From positions 124,001-188,000 of the forward strand of contig SVNZ01000001.1 of assembly GCA_015066595.1 (NCBI GenBank): 64,000 nt of DNA, read 5' to 3'. The stretch is from Oscillospiraceae bacterium. Lineage in GTDB: Bacteria; Bacillota; Clostridia; Oscillospirales; Acutalibacteraceae. Under the pieces are notes generated by a model. That model worked only from the letters and a program-made list of their open reading frames with translations, had not been told where the DNA came from and did not search any database. A program made the translations under genes and the position numbers. Shown here in pieces: positions 20,576-29,973 of the stretch. Numbering within the stretch: position 1 is the first letter of the stretch; each line of letters begins with the position of its first letter.

Positions 20576-21592
20576 TTGAAGAGTCGTATCTATAAGTATA
20601 AAGAACATATTATATTTTTGCTTGTTTTTTCTGCTTTATTTTTGTTGATAAAAACTTTCTTCTTATATTTCTTACCTTTTATTATAGGTGTTGCTGTATC
20701 ACTTCTGATGTATCCTGTTTATAGTTTTATGAAAAGTCGCCTTTCTTTTAAGCCGGCTTTCTCCGCAACAGTGATTACTTTGTTCATTTTTTCTGCAGTA
20801 TTATCAATCATTACTTTTGTTTTGTACTTATTGATTAAAGAGTCCATAAATTTATATCTTAATAATAGAGTTATATTTGAAAGTGTATTTGAACAAATTG
20901 ATTTTTCTAACACATTAAAAGAGCTTAACATTAACAATGATATGTTTTCTAAACTTTCTGATACAGCTTTCAGTATTGTTAGAATTATTCCGATTACTAT
21001 AACATTATTCATTATTTCATTTGTGTCTACTGTCTGCTTTATTAATAACCTGCCAACTATAAAGAAGTGTTTATTATTAAAACTAAACGAAAAATATCGT
21101 GAAGATGTACAGAATGTTTTCTTAAGATCAAAAGATATTTTCAAAAAGTTTGTAAAATCTTATATTTTGCTATATATACTTACTTTTTTTGAGTCACTAT
21201 TTATATTTGCTTTGATCGACTTGGATTATAAGCTCGTTTTTGCTTTTTTAGCTGCTGTTTCAGATGTTTTACCGATTTTGGGACCCGGTACCGTATATCT
21301 GCCTATTGCTGTAGTTAAGGCTTTGTCAGGTGACTATTTATCTGCAGTTACTTTGCTTGTTTTTTGGGGAATTGTTATTGTTATACGACAAATTATAGAG
21401 CCAAAACTTCTTTCAGACTCGATTAAAATTCATCCGCTTGTAATTTTATCTGCACTGTATTTTTCAATAGTTAGTTCAAATATTTGGGTTCTTTTTTATC
21501 TCGTTTTAATCGCTTTATCTTATAAAATATTGATAGAATCAAAGATACTTTCCCCAATTTTTTTAACACATACTGTTGATGATAGTAAATAA
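20576..21592 (+). CDS. ytvI: AI-2E-family / YtvI-like sporulation integral membrane protein
   Basis: Multi-TM; AAVSDVLPILGPGTVYLPIA; RQIIEPKLLSDSIKIHPL; TTG start with GGGGTGAT SD. Confidence 0.8.
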   Translation: MKSRIYKYKEHIIFLLVFSALFLLIKTFFLYFLPFIIGVAVSLLMYPVYSFMKSRLSFKPAFSATVITLFIFSAVLSIITFVLYLLIKESINLYLNNRVIFESVFEQIDFSNTLKELNINNDMFSKLSDTAFSIVRIIPITITLFIISFVSTVCFINNLPTIKKCLLLKLNEKYREDVQNVFLRSKDIFKKFVKSYILLYILTFFESLFIFALIDLDYKLVFAFLAAVSDVLPILGPGTVYLPIAVVKALSGDYLSAVTLLVFWGIVIVIRQIIEPKLLSDSIKIHPLVILSALYFSIVSSNIWVLFYLVLIALSYKILIESKILSPIFLTHTVDDSK

Positions 21593-21652
21593 TATTGATA
21601 TTTTTTAAAAAAAGCGTATAATTACATTGTACTTTGTAAACGGAGGAAAATT

Positions 21653-23044
21653 ATGGATAATAGGATTTTTAATTTTCTCACATCTTTAAAAGGTAAAAAG
21701 ATTTCACTTATTGGTATTGGCAGAAGCAATCTGCCTTTAATTAAGCTGTTTTCGTCATATGGGGCACAGGTGACTGCTTGCGATAGACGTTCATATGAAG
21801 AGCTGGGCGAATTCGCTGAGTTAGCTCAGGAAAGCGGTGCTACTTTATCCTTAGGTGAAGGTTATCTTGAAAATTTAGATGCTGATATAGTGCTCAGGAC
21901 ACCTGGGATGAGGTACTATCTTGATAATTTGGTTGAAATGCGAAAAAATGGTGTGGTAGTTACATCTGAAATGGAGCTTTTCTTTGATTTGTGTCCTTGT
22001 AAGATTATTGGCGTTACTGGTTCCGATGGTAAGACAACAACCACTACTATAATATCTGAATTATTGAAAAAAGCCGGATATAAGGTGCATTTGGGAGGTA
22101 ATATCGGAAAACCACTTTTACCTAAAATTGAGAGCATTGATGTTGATGATATTGCTGTTGTGGAGCTTTCAAGCTTTCAGCTTATTTCAATGAGAAAAAG
22201 TCCTGATGTTTCTATTGTTACTAACATTGAACCTAATCATCTTGATATACATAAAGATATGCAAGAGTATGTTGATTCCAAAAAGAATGTTGTTATTCAT
22301 CAGAATGCTTTTTCTAAAACTGTATTGAACCTTGATAATGAACTTTCAAATAGCTTTTCTGATGATGTTAGAGGCGAGTTGCGAAAATTCAGTAGAACAG
22401 CTCCTGTATTCAATGGATGTTATCTTTGTGGTGAAGATATTTTTTATAGCGAATTCGGTGAAAAAGTCAAGGTTTTATCAAAGTCTGATATTAAAATCCC
22501 TGGTATGCATAACGTCGAAAATTTCATGACTGCAATTTCTGCTGTTTGGGGTTTAGTTAGTATTGATGCGATAGTTGATGTTGCAAAGAGTTTTGGTGGA
22601 GTTGAGCACAGGGCTGAGTTTGTTAGAGAGCTTAACGGTGTCAGATATTATAATGACTCTATAGCCAGCAGTCCTACACGAACCGCTTGTGGCACGTTAT
22701 CACTTTACGATGAGAAAATTTTACTCATTTGTGGTGGATATGATAAAAACTTGGATTATACCGATTTAGGCGGTATTATCTGTGAAAAAGTAAAGCATCT
22801 CATACTTTTGGGAGCAACAGCTGATAAGATTGAAAATGCAGTCAAAAATTGTTTTGCTTTTTGTGACTGTGGCATCAATATTATCAGAGTTAATTCTATG
22901 GAAGATGCTGTTAATAAAGCTAGAGAACTTGCTGTTTGTGGTGATGTTGTGTCAATGTCACCTGCAAGCGCTAGCTTTGATATGTATAAAAATTTTGAAG
23001 AACGTGGTAATCACTTCAAAATGTTAGTAAATGAGCTAGTATGA
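21653..23044 (+). CDS. murD: UDP-N-acetylmuramoylalanine--D-glutamate ligase
   Basis: GVTGSDGKTTTTT, GGNIGKPL, NIEPNHLDIH. Confidence 0.94.
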   Translation: MDNRIFNFLTSLKGKKISLIGIGRSNLPLIKLFSSYGAQVTACDRRSYEELGEFAELAQESGATLSLGEGYLENLDADIVLRTPGMRYYLDNLVEMRKNGVVVTSEMELFFDLCPCKIIGVTGSDGKTTTTTIISELLKKAGYKVHLGGNIGKPLLPKIESIDVDDIAVVELSSFQLISMRKSPDVSIVTNIEPNHLDIHKDMQEYVDSKKNVVIHQNAFSKTVLNLDNELSNSFSDDVRGELRKFSRTAPVFNGCYLCGEDIFYSEFGEKVKVLSKSDIKIPGMHNVENFMTAISAVWGLVSIDAIVDVAKSFGGVEHRAEFVRELNGVRYYNDSIASSPTRTACGTLSLYDEKILLICGGYDKNLDYTDLGGIICEKVKHLILLGATADKIENAVKNCFAFCDCGINIIRVNSMEDAVNKARELAVCGDVVSMSPASASFDMYKNFEERGNHFKMLVNELV

Positions 23045-23817
23045 TAAAGATAATTGACAGCGAGTTTAAGCTTTTAAACGAGTTTGAGAGGTTTTGTTCT
23101 ATAGACTCTTTTGGCACAAGAATATATTCGCATTTCTTGTGTTATGGTCACGGTTTTGATTTTGTGGATTTTTGGGTTCAAATTTCTGAAAGTGGTTGTA
23201 TTACAAGTGCTATTTCTTGTTTAGACAATGATTTTGTGCTTTGTTTTTCGTCTGACTCAGATTTTATTGAACTTTCTGCATTTATAAATTTTCAAAGTAA
23301 AAATTCCATTACATATGATATTGAGTATGATGACAAGCTAAAAATAATATATGATACAAAGCTTACGGGTGATATATTAACTTATTTTGGTAACAATAAA
23401 GATATTTTACCGTACGAAATTATTTCTCCTGAGCCTAAAGTTTATCATGAACTACTTTTGACTTGTGAGAGTGAAGATTTTATTGTGCCTGATTATTTTA
23501 ATTTTCTTTCAGATGTTACAAGAAGAATAAGCAGAAATTTATGTGTGTTGTCAGGAATAATCAAAGACAACTCACTTGTTAGTTGTGCAATGACGGTCTC
23601 ACAGACTAAAAATTGTGTAATTTTGGGTGCGGTTGCTACTCATCCTGATCATAGAAAACACGGTTACGCAGGCAGTGTTGTTAAAACGTTGGCAGAAAAA
23701 TTCAGACATCTAAATAAGGTTTATATTTATACAACAGTTGAACGCAATACTCGTTTTTATGAAAGTTTAGGGTTTACAATATCCGGAAAGTGGGTCAAAT
23801 GCGTTTTTGGAGGATAA
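23041..23817 (+). CDS. GNAT-family N-acetyltransferase
   Basis: C-terminal GAVATHPDHRKHGYAGSVVKTLAEK...FYESLGF. Confidence 0.85.
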   Translation: MIKIIDSEFKLLNEFERFCSIDSFGTRIYSHFLCYGHGFDFVDFWVQISESGCITSAISCLDNDFVLCFSSDSDFIELSAFINFQSKNSITYDIEYDDKLKIIYDTKLTGDILTYFGNNKDILPYEIISPEPKVYHELLLTCESEDFIVPDYFNFLSDVTRRISRNLCVLSGIIKDNSLVSCAMTVSQTKNCVILGAVATHPDHRKHGYAGSVVKTLAEKFRHLNKVYIYTTVERNTRFYESLGFTISGKWVKCVFGG

Positions 23818-23820
23818 GAT

Positions 23821-25080
23821 TTGAATAATTTGTTTAGCTTTGATAATAGATTATTGGAACTTTCTGACAGAGCACTGGAAATGTGTGCAGAGAGTTTTAA
23901 GAAAATTGAAAAGATTCAAGAGTACAATCAGCAGAAAATGCTCAGAGCATTTCAAAATGCCGGTGTTTCTGAAAGTCATTTTGCTGGTTCTACGGGCTAT
24001 GGATATGATGACAGAGGACGTGAGATCTTAGACAAGGTTTACGCTTATGTTTTTGATGCTGAAGATGCACTTGTAAGACATAATTTTGTTAGCGGAACTC
24101 ACACTTTAGCTGTCGCTTTGTTCGGAATGTTGAGGCCTGGTGATGAGATGGTTTGTGTTACTGGTACTCCTTATGATACTATTCAGGGAACTATTGGCAT
24201 TAACTCTGACTACAGCGGATCTCTTAAAGATTTTGGTGTCAAATACAGTGAAGTTGCGCTGAAAGAAGATGGGACCATTGATTTGGAGACTATCAAAGAA
24301 GTTGCTTTAAGAGAACCTAAAATGATATATATACAGCGTTCAAGAGGTTATTTAGTTAGAGATTCACTACTTTGTAAAGACATAAAAGCTATTTGCGATG
24401 TTGTAAGAAGCGTCACAGATAAATCAATTATTATGCTTGATAACTGCTATGGAGAGTTTGTCGAGTGTGATGAACCGCTCAAAAACGGTGTAGATATAAT
24501 GGCGGGTTCTCTTATAAAGAATCCGGGTGGTGGTATTGCTCCTACAGGTGGATACATAGCAGGACGTGCTGATTTAGTTGAGATGTGCTCATATAGACTA
24601 ACAACACCGGGTACCGGTAAAGAACTTGGTTGTACTTTATCTGTACTCAGAGAGATGTTTATGGGCGCTTTTCATGCGCCACAGGTGGTTGGAGAGGCTC
24701 TAAAAACAGCTGTATTCACTGCTGCTTTATTTGAACTTATGGGATATGACGTTTCACCTAAGTATAATGATGATAGGGGAGATATCATAGAAGTTGTTAA
24801 ACTACATAACAGTGAAAACTTGATTGCTTTTTGTAAAGGAATTCAAAAAGGCTCACCTGTTGACAGCTTTGTGACACCATATCCATCTGATATGCCTGGT
24901 TATGATTCTAAGGTTATCATGGCTGCTGGTGCGTTTACTTTAGGTTCATCAATAGAGCTTTCCGCTGATGCACCGCTAAGAGAACCATATGCTGTTTGGA
25001 TGCAAGGTGGATTAAATTTTAATAGTAGTAAAGTAGGCATTATGCTTGCTGCTCAAGAAGTTTTGAAAATAAACGAATAA
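23821..25080 (+). CDS. Methionine gamma-lyase family / aluminium-resistance-like PLP protein
   Basis: SESHFAGSTGYGYDDRGRE, RHNFVSGTHTLAVALFGMLRPGDE, GGGIAPTGGYIAG. Confidence 0.9.
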   Translation: MNNLFSFDNRLLELSDRALEMCAESFKKIEKIQEYNQQKMLRAFQNAGVSESHFAGSTGYGYDDRGREILDKVYAYVFDAEDALVRHNFVSGTHTLAVALFGMLRPGDEMVCVTGTPYDTIQGTIGINSDYSGSLKDFGVKYSEVALKEDGTIDLETIKEVALREPKMIYIQRSRGYLVRDSLLCKDIKAICDVVRSVTDKSIIMLDNCYGEFVECDEPLKNGVDIMAGSLIKNPGGGIAPTGGYIAGRADLVEMCSYRLTTPGTGKELGCTLSVLREMFMGAFHAPQVVGEALKTAVFTAALFELMGYDVSPKYNDDRGDIIEVVKLHNSENLIAFCKGIQKGSPVDSFVTPYPSDMPGYDSKVIMAAGAFTLGSSIELSADAPLREPYAVWMQGGLNFNSSKVGIMLAAQEVLKINE

Positions 25081-25082
25081 GA

Positions 25083-25110
25083 AAAAGCTCTTACCCTATG
25101 GTAAGAGCTA
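25083..25110. terminator. Bidirectional Rho-independent terminator
   Basis: AGCTCTTACC ctat GGTAAGAGCT. Confidence 0.7.
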
Positions 25111-25113
25111 TAA

Positions 25114-25560
25114 TTATTTTTCTCTGAGCTTTTTAAAAAAATGTGATAAAAGTTCGCTACATTCTTTTTCTAATATGCCACCTTCGCAATTTGGCTTGAA
25201 AGAGTTTGGCATATCTAATATGTTTAGTGTTGAACCACAACAGCCGAAGTTTTTATCATATGCGCCGAAATATACGTTTGGAATTCTTGCGTTGACTATT
25301 GCGCCGCTACACATTGGGCAAGGTTCAAGAGTAACATAGATATCGCATTCCCAAAGTCGCCATCCGCCTAACTTTTCACATGCGGTGTTTATTGCTTCGA
25401 TTTCAGCGTGGGAGAGGGCGTTTTTTGATTTTTCACGACGATTTCTGCCGGTTGATATTATTTCTCCGTTTTTTACAATTATAGCACCTACCGGTACTTC
25501 TCCTTCATCAAAGGCTTCTTTTGCAAGATTGAGTGCTTCTTGCATTAATTTTTCTTTCAT
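25114..25560 (-). CDS. tadA: tRNA-specific adenosine deaminase
   Basis: HAEIEAI and PCPMCSGAI zinc motifs; start at 25560 follows a GAGG SD. Confidence 0.93.
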   Translation of the reverse strand: MKEKLMQEALNLAKEAFDEGEVPVGAIIVKNGEIISTGRNRREKSKNALSHAEIEAINTACEKLGGWRLWECDIYVTLEPCPMCSGAIVNARIPNVYFGAYDKNFGCCGSTLNILDMPNSFKPNCEGGILEKECSELLSHFFKKLREK

Positions 25561-25561
25561 T

Positions 25562-26584
25562 TTATACCTCAAGGAATATAGTGAGTACAGCTTCAGATAA
25601 CATCAGTATTGTGAATATTATTATCCAAGCATTTGAAGTGACTGCTTTTATTTTCTCTTTATATTGGAGCTCATCTTCTTTATCTTTAAGCACAAAAAAG
25701 CCTTTGTGTTTTTTTGCAAGAATAATAAAGCTGATAAGACCGAGCGCACATACTATAAGTGTTAATGCCACATTGAGAATGTTAATCGTGAAGTCGCTAA
25801 GTGCGGTGTGCTCTGATATAAGTGTCATTGTAACACTAAGGGCGTTGTTTAGAAAATGAATGATTATGCCAGGTACCAATGAGTTGGTTTTAACTGCGAT
25901 ATATCCCAGCACTAAGCCAACTACCGTTGCAAATGGAATTTGTGTGAAATTTCCGTGCATAAGTCCGAAGGTGATACCTGATACAAGAACAGCAAGCTTA
26001 TCTGAGTGTTTTCTAAAAGTATTAAGCACTACGCCTCTGAAAGCAAACTCTTCAACAAGAGCCGGTATTACAGCCACAGTAATATAGTATAATACAATAT
26101 CTAATACACCTTCACACTTGAATTCCATATTTATGCTGGCATCTATACCAAACATCTCAAAAATAGAAAGCAGAAGTTCGGATACATAATTAGATACCAT
26201 ACATATTCCTAAACCGAAAGTGCATATTAGGTATAGCATTTTAATATTTGTTTTTTGTAAAGGCAACACCTTTCCTAAATCTGCTTTTGTCATTAAGCAG
26301 AACAATAGTGAAACAAAGAAAAAACACACTAGCGATACAAAACCACTCAAAATCAGTACAAAGGTACTGTCTTCAAGTATAGCTTCAGCTGCATTTGTGG
26401 AGTTGCTGGTATCAAATCCACTTAATATGCTTGGTATAATAACAGCAAATAACGCAAAAAAAGATACAACTGATGTTGCAACAAAGTACAAAACAAGCAA
26501 AAAGCCTATTTTATTAGTATCTTTTTTAAGTTTATACCTTTTATATTCTAATAAATAATCCTGATAGTTATAGAAATATTGCAC
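25562..26584 (-). CDS. CPBP-family intramembrane glutamic endopeptidase
   Basis: PALVEEFAFRGVVLNTF, FGLMHGN, HFLNNAL motifs; multiple TMs. Confidence 0.9.
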   Translation of the reverse strand: MQYFYNYQDYLLEYKRYKLKKDTNKIGFLLVLYFVATSVVSFFALFAVIIPSILSGFDTSNSTNAAEAILEDSTFVLILSGFVSLVCFFFVSLLFCLMTKADLGKVLPLQKTNIKMLYLICTFGLGICMVSNYVSELLLSIFEMFGIDASINMEFKCEGVLDIVLYYITVAVIPALVEEFAFRGVVLNTFRKHSDKLAVLVSGITFGLMHGNFTQIPFATVVGLVLGYIAVKTNSLVPGIIIHFLNNALSVTMTLISEHTALSDFTINILNVALTLIVCALGLISFIILAKKHKGFFVLKDKEDELQYKEKIKAVTSNAWIIIFTILMLSEAVLTIFLEV

Positions 26585-26642
26585 GGAAAAACTCCTTATA
26601 AGTTTTTATATATAATAATACAAAAAATATAAAAAATAATTC

Positions 26643-26671
26643 TTGACAAACATAATAAAAGAATATATAAT
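26643..26671 (+). promoter_or_regulatory. SigA-type promoter of the infC-rpmI-rplT operon
   Basis: TTGACA (26643-26648), 17-nt spacer, TATAAT (26666-26671). Confidence 0.8.
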
Positions 26672-26679
26672 ACGAAAGA

Positions 26680-26812
26680 ACAATAAAGCAAAGCAGGAAT
26701 GCTTTCACCTGTGGGGTGTCGTCTGCACGGGTCAATACTTTCACATAGCGTAGTTATGTTTGATGTGTATTGCAATGCGGACGGAAGTGTTTCTGTTCGC
26801 ATTTATTTTTTG
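26680..26812 (+). promoter_or_regulatory. Structured infC-rpmI-rplT leader, candidate L20-type ribosomal protein autoregulatory leader with attenuator-like terminator (26774-26811)
   Basis: AAAGCA-ggaa-TGCTTT hairpin, ACCTGTG/CACGGGT stem, then AATGCGGACGGAA-gtgt-TTCTGTTCGCATT hairpin with downstream T-tract. Confidence 0.7.
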
Positions 26813-26837
26813 TAAATTAACTTTGGAGGTGCTAACC

Positions 26838-27356
26838 ATAGGCACAAAGGAACTTCAGATCAACGAAGAAATTCGTGATAAAGAACTACGTATCATTGGC
26901 GACGACGGTGCACAGCTCGGTATTATGAGTGCAACACAAGCGCTTGAAATCGCTACAGAAAAAAATCTTGACCTCGTTAAGATTGCACCACAGGCAACAC
27001 CGCCTGTATGTAAAATCATGGACTACGGCAAGTATCGCTTCGAGCAGGCTAAACGTGAGAAAGAAGCTAGAAAGAAACAGCATACTGTTGATGTTAAAGA
27101 AATCAAGCTTTCTCTTAATATTGACACACATGATTTCAATACTAAGCTTCGCCACGCACAGAAGTTTTTTGCTCACGGCGATAAAGTTAAAGTTTCTATT
27201 AGATTCAGAGGAAGAGAAATGGGCCATGCTGAGTATGGTTATGATACAATGCAGAGATTTGCTCAGGCTTGTCAAGAAGTTGCTAACATTGAAAAACCAG
27301 CTAAGCTTGAAGGCCGTCAAATGCTCATGTTCCTAGCACCAAAGTCAGCAAAGTAA
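26838..27356 (+). CDS. infC: Translation initiation factor IF-3, probable AUA start
   Basis: (M)GTKELQINEEIRDKELRIIGDDGAQLGIMS; SD GGAGG at 26825-26829 correctly spaced to ATA at 26838; track start at 26760 lies inside the terminator hairpin region. Confidence 0.9.
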   Translation: MGTKELQINEEIRDKELRIIGDDGAQLGIMSATQALEIATEKNLDLVKIAPQATPPVCKIMDYGKYRFEQAKREKEARKKQHTVDVKEIKLSLNIDTHDFNTKLRHAQKFFAHGDKVKVSIRFRGREMGHAEYGYDTMQRFAQACQEVANIEKPAKLEGRQMLMFLAPKSAK

Positions 27357-27374
27357 TAAAAGGAGGACACTACA

Positions 27375-27572
27375 ATGCCTAAAATTAAAACACACAGCGG
27401 AGCTAAAAAGCGTTTCAAACTCACAAAGAACGGTAAAGTTATCCGCGCTCATGCTAACAAAAGACACATCCTGAACAAAAAGACAACTAAGCGCAAGAGA
27501 GGCTTGAGACAGAACGTTGTTGCTGATAAGACAAATGTAGCACAGGTTAAGCGCTTAATCCCTTACAAATAA
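27375..27572 (+). CDS. rpmI: 50S ribosomal protein L35
   Basis: [22 protein letters not shown]. Confidence 0.97.
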   Translation: MPKIKTHSGAKKRFKLTKNGKVIRAHANKRHILNKKTTKRKRGLRQNVVADKTNVAQVKRLIPYK

Positions 27573-27608
27573 TCGCTTATTCATTCTAACATTCGGAGGT
27601 AATATATA

Positions 27609-27959
27609 ATGGCACGTATTAAAGGCGCGATGATGACTCGCAAAAGAAGAAAAAAGACATTAAAACTTGCTAAAGGTTATTTTGGTGCTAAGAGTAAGCA
27701 TTTTAAGATGGCTAAACAGGCTGTTATGAAGTCTGGCAACTATGCTTATATCGGTCGTAAGCAGAAGAAGAGAGATTTCAGAAGACTCTGGATCACTCGT
27801 ATTTCAGCTGCTTGCAAGGCTAACGGCACAAACTATTCAACATTTATGAATGGCCTTAAAAAAGCTGGTATTACACTTAACAGAAAAATGCTTTCTGAGA
27901 TCGCTATCGCTGATCCAAAGGCATTCACAGCTCTTGTTGAGCAGGCTACAAAAGCATAA
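27609..27959 (+). CDS. rplT: 50S ribosomal protein L20
   Basis: [29 protein letters not shown]. Confidence 0.97.
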   Translation: MARIKGAMMTRKRRKKTLKLAKGYFGAKSKHFKMAKQAVMKSGNYAYIGRKQKKRDFRRLWITRISAACKANGTNYSTFMNGLKKAGITLNRKMLSEIAIADPKAFTALVEQATKA

Positions 27960-27972
27960 AAAAGCTATAATT

Positions 27973-28002
27973 GCGTTTGGGGTTTGTCCCCAAACGCTTT
28001 TG
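27973..28002 (+). terminator. Rho-independent terminator after rplT
   Basis: GCGTTTGGGG tttgt CCCCAAACGC TTTTGCTT. Confidence 0.8.
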
Positions 28003-28022
28003 CTTATTATAGGAATTGTTTT

Positions 28023-28808
28023 ATGGAAATTATTAAAAGTAAAGATAACAAAACAATAAAATATATTTCAAAGCTTATCAAAAGTTCAAAATTCAGAAAA
28101 GAAGAGAACAGCTTTGTTGTTGAGGGTGTAAGAATGTGTGAAGAAGCCCTTAAAAACAATGCTGTTATTGAATATTTAGTATATTCTGTATCTTCTTTTG
28201 ATAAACACACCGATATCATTAAAAGACTTACTGATAAAGCTTTTTCTACATATTGTGTCGAAGATCGTATATTTTGTGCCTTATCTGATACAAAAACACC
28301 ACAGGGTGTGTTATGTGTAGTAAAAACACTTGACAAACAGGCTCACTTTGATACAATTAAAAAGAATGGAATATTATTGGCTCTTGATAATATTCAGGAC
28401 CCTACAAACCTTGGGACAATACTCAGATCTGCTGATGCATTAGGTATTAGCGGAGTGATTTTGTCCTCTGATTGCTGTGATGTTTATTCCCCAAAAGTAA
28501 CAAGAGGTAGTATGGGTGCGATTTTTAGAATGCCGTTTTATATCACAAAAGATTTACCTGCTTTTATCGCTTCGTTCAACGAGCATGGTACATCGTATGC
28601 TTGTGTACTTGATGATGCTGCTACTAAAATAAGTGAAGTGAAATTCACTGCTCCTGTGTTATCTGTGATCGGTAATGAGGGTAATGGGATTTCTTTTGAT
28701 GTTATAAATGCGTGCAACAAGAAGCTTTACATTCCAATGTATAACAACGCTGAATCCTTAAATGCGGCGGTTGCTGCTAGTATTATTATGTGGGAAATGA
28801 GCAAATGA
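28023..28808 (+). CDS. TrmH/SpoU-family RNA methyltransferase
   Basis: ALDNIQDPTNLGTILRSADALG; GNEGNGIS; NAESLNAAVAASI. Confidence 0.93.
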   Translation: MEIIKSKDNKTIKYISKLIKSSKFRKEENSFVVEGVRMCEEALKNNAVIEYLVYSVSSFDKHTDIIKRLTDKAFSTYCVEDRIFCALSDTKTPQGVLCVVKTLDKQAHFDTIKKNGILLALDNIQDPTNLGTILRSADALGISGVILSSDCCDVYSPKVTRGSMGAIFRMPFYITKDLPAFIASFNEHGTSYACVLDDAATKISEVKFTAPVLSVIGNEGNGISFDVINACNKKLYIPMYNNAESLNAAVAASIIMWEMSK

Positions 28809-29956
28809 AAAAATCCACCAGATATTGGATGTGGCTATCTTTAGCTATTGGTGTCAACAACTATAAGCAAAAGAGAATCTACGAAACTTATGACAGTATT
28901 ATAGATTTTTATGAAGGCGGCATATATGAATGGCGTCTTAGTGGTGTTTTTTCCGAGAAAGATATTGCTTCACTTTCTAATACTAAGCTTAGTGATGCTG
29001 ATCAAATGATTGAAAAATGTAATAATTTAAATATATCTGTCGTGTCTTTTGATGATGAAAGCTACCCTGATAAACTGCGTGATATTTATGCACCACCTTG
29101 TATTTTATATGTATGGGGTGATCTACCTGATTTTAAGTCACGACTTAGCATTGCTATGGTAGGAACCAGAAACGCTACACAATATGGCGTTATGGCTTCT
29201 CATGTGCTATCTTCAAGTTTGGCTAAGCTTGGTGTTATTATAGTAAGTGGTGGTGCGTTAGGAATAGACAGTGCGTCACATATCGGAGCACTTGAAGCGA
29301 ATGGTACAACTGTTTGCGTTTTAGGTTGCGGTATTGACTACAGATACTTAATGTCAAATGCTTCGCTTCGCAAGAATATTGCAAGCACCGGTGCGGTTAT
29401 ATCTGAATATCCACCGGGGACAAAGTCGTTTCCTGGCAACTTTCCGGTTAGAAACAGAATTATTTCCGGTTTGTCAAATGGTGTTGTTGTTGTAGAAGCT
29501 GACGAGAAGAGTGGCTCGCTAATTACTGTAAACCATGCTTTAGAACAGGGAAGAGAAGTATTTGCTGTTATGGGAAATATTAACTCCAGATATTCTACAG
29601 GCACAAACAAGATGATTAAGGATGGTGCGACACCTGTTACATCATACAAAGATATTATCGATGCTTTTCCGGAGTATGAAATATATTGTGACTCAAAAAT
29701 TGTTGATGATACTACTGAGTATTCATCAAATAATAGTTTGGAAGATAATAATCCCCCTTCAAAACATCAAAATAACCTTGATTTATCTGATGCTGTCAGC
29801 AAAATATATCATTGTATAGGTAATGATCCTATACATATCGATCAAATTGTGGTGAAATCAGGACTTCCTGTCAGTAAAGTTCTGCAATCACTGACTGAAC
29901 TTGAATTACTTTCGCTAATAACTTGCCACAAAGGCAGACTATATAAATTAGCTTGA
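28805..29956 (+). CDS. dprA: DNA-processing protein DprA
   Basis: AMVGTRNATQYG, IVSGGALGIDSASHIGAL, PVRNRIISGLSNGVVVVEA. Confidence 0.94.
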   Translation: MKKSTRYWMWLSLAIGVNNYKQKRIYETYDSIIDFYEGGIYEWRLSGVFSEKDIASLSNTKLSDADQMIEKCNNLNISVVSFDDESYPDKLRDIYAPPCILYVWGDLPDFKSRLSIAMVGTRNATQYGVMASHVLSSSLAKLGVIIVSGGALGIDSASHIGALEANGTTVCVLGCGIDYRYLMSNASLRKNIASTGAVISEYPPGTKSFPGNFPVRNRIISGLSNGVVVVEADEKSGSLITVNHALEQGREVFAVMGNINSRYSTGTNKMIKDGATPVTSYKDIIDAFPEYEIYCDSKIVDDTTEYSSNNSLEDNNPPSKHQNNLDLSDAVSKIYHCIGNDPIHIDQIVVKSGLPVSKVLQSLTELELLSLITCHKGRLYKLA

Positions 29957-29973
29957 TTTTTAGGAGGACAAAA

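Noticed and set aside
25562-26584. CPBP protease considered as part of a bacteriocin or immunity locus
   Set aside because: No precursor peptide, ABC exporter or modification enzyme nearby; neighbours are tadA and infC.
26596-26802. 68-aa minus-strand ORF upstream of infC
   Set aside because: Coincides with the promoter and structured leader of infC; no protein signature.
26886-27320. 144-aa minus-strand ORF opposite infC
   Set aside because: Antisense shadow; infC frame is clearly coding.
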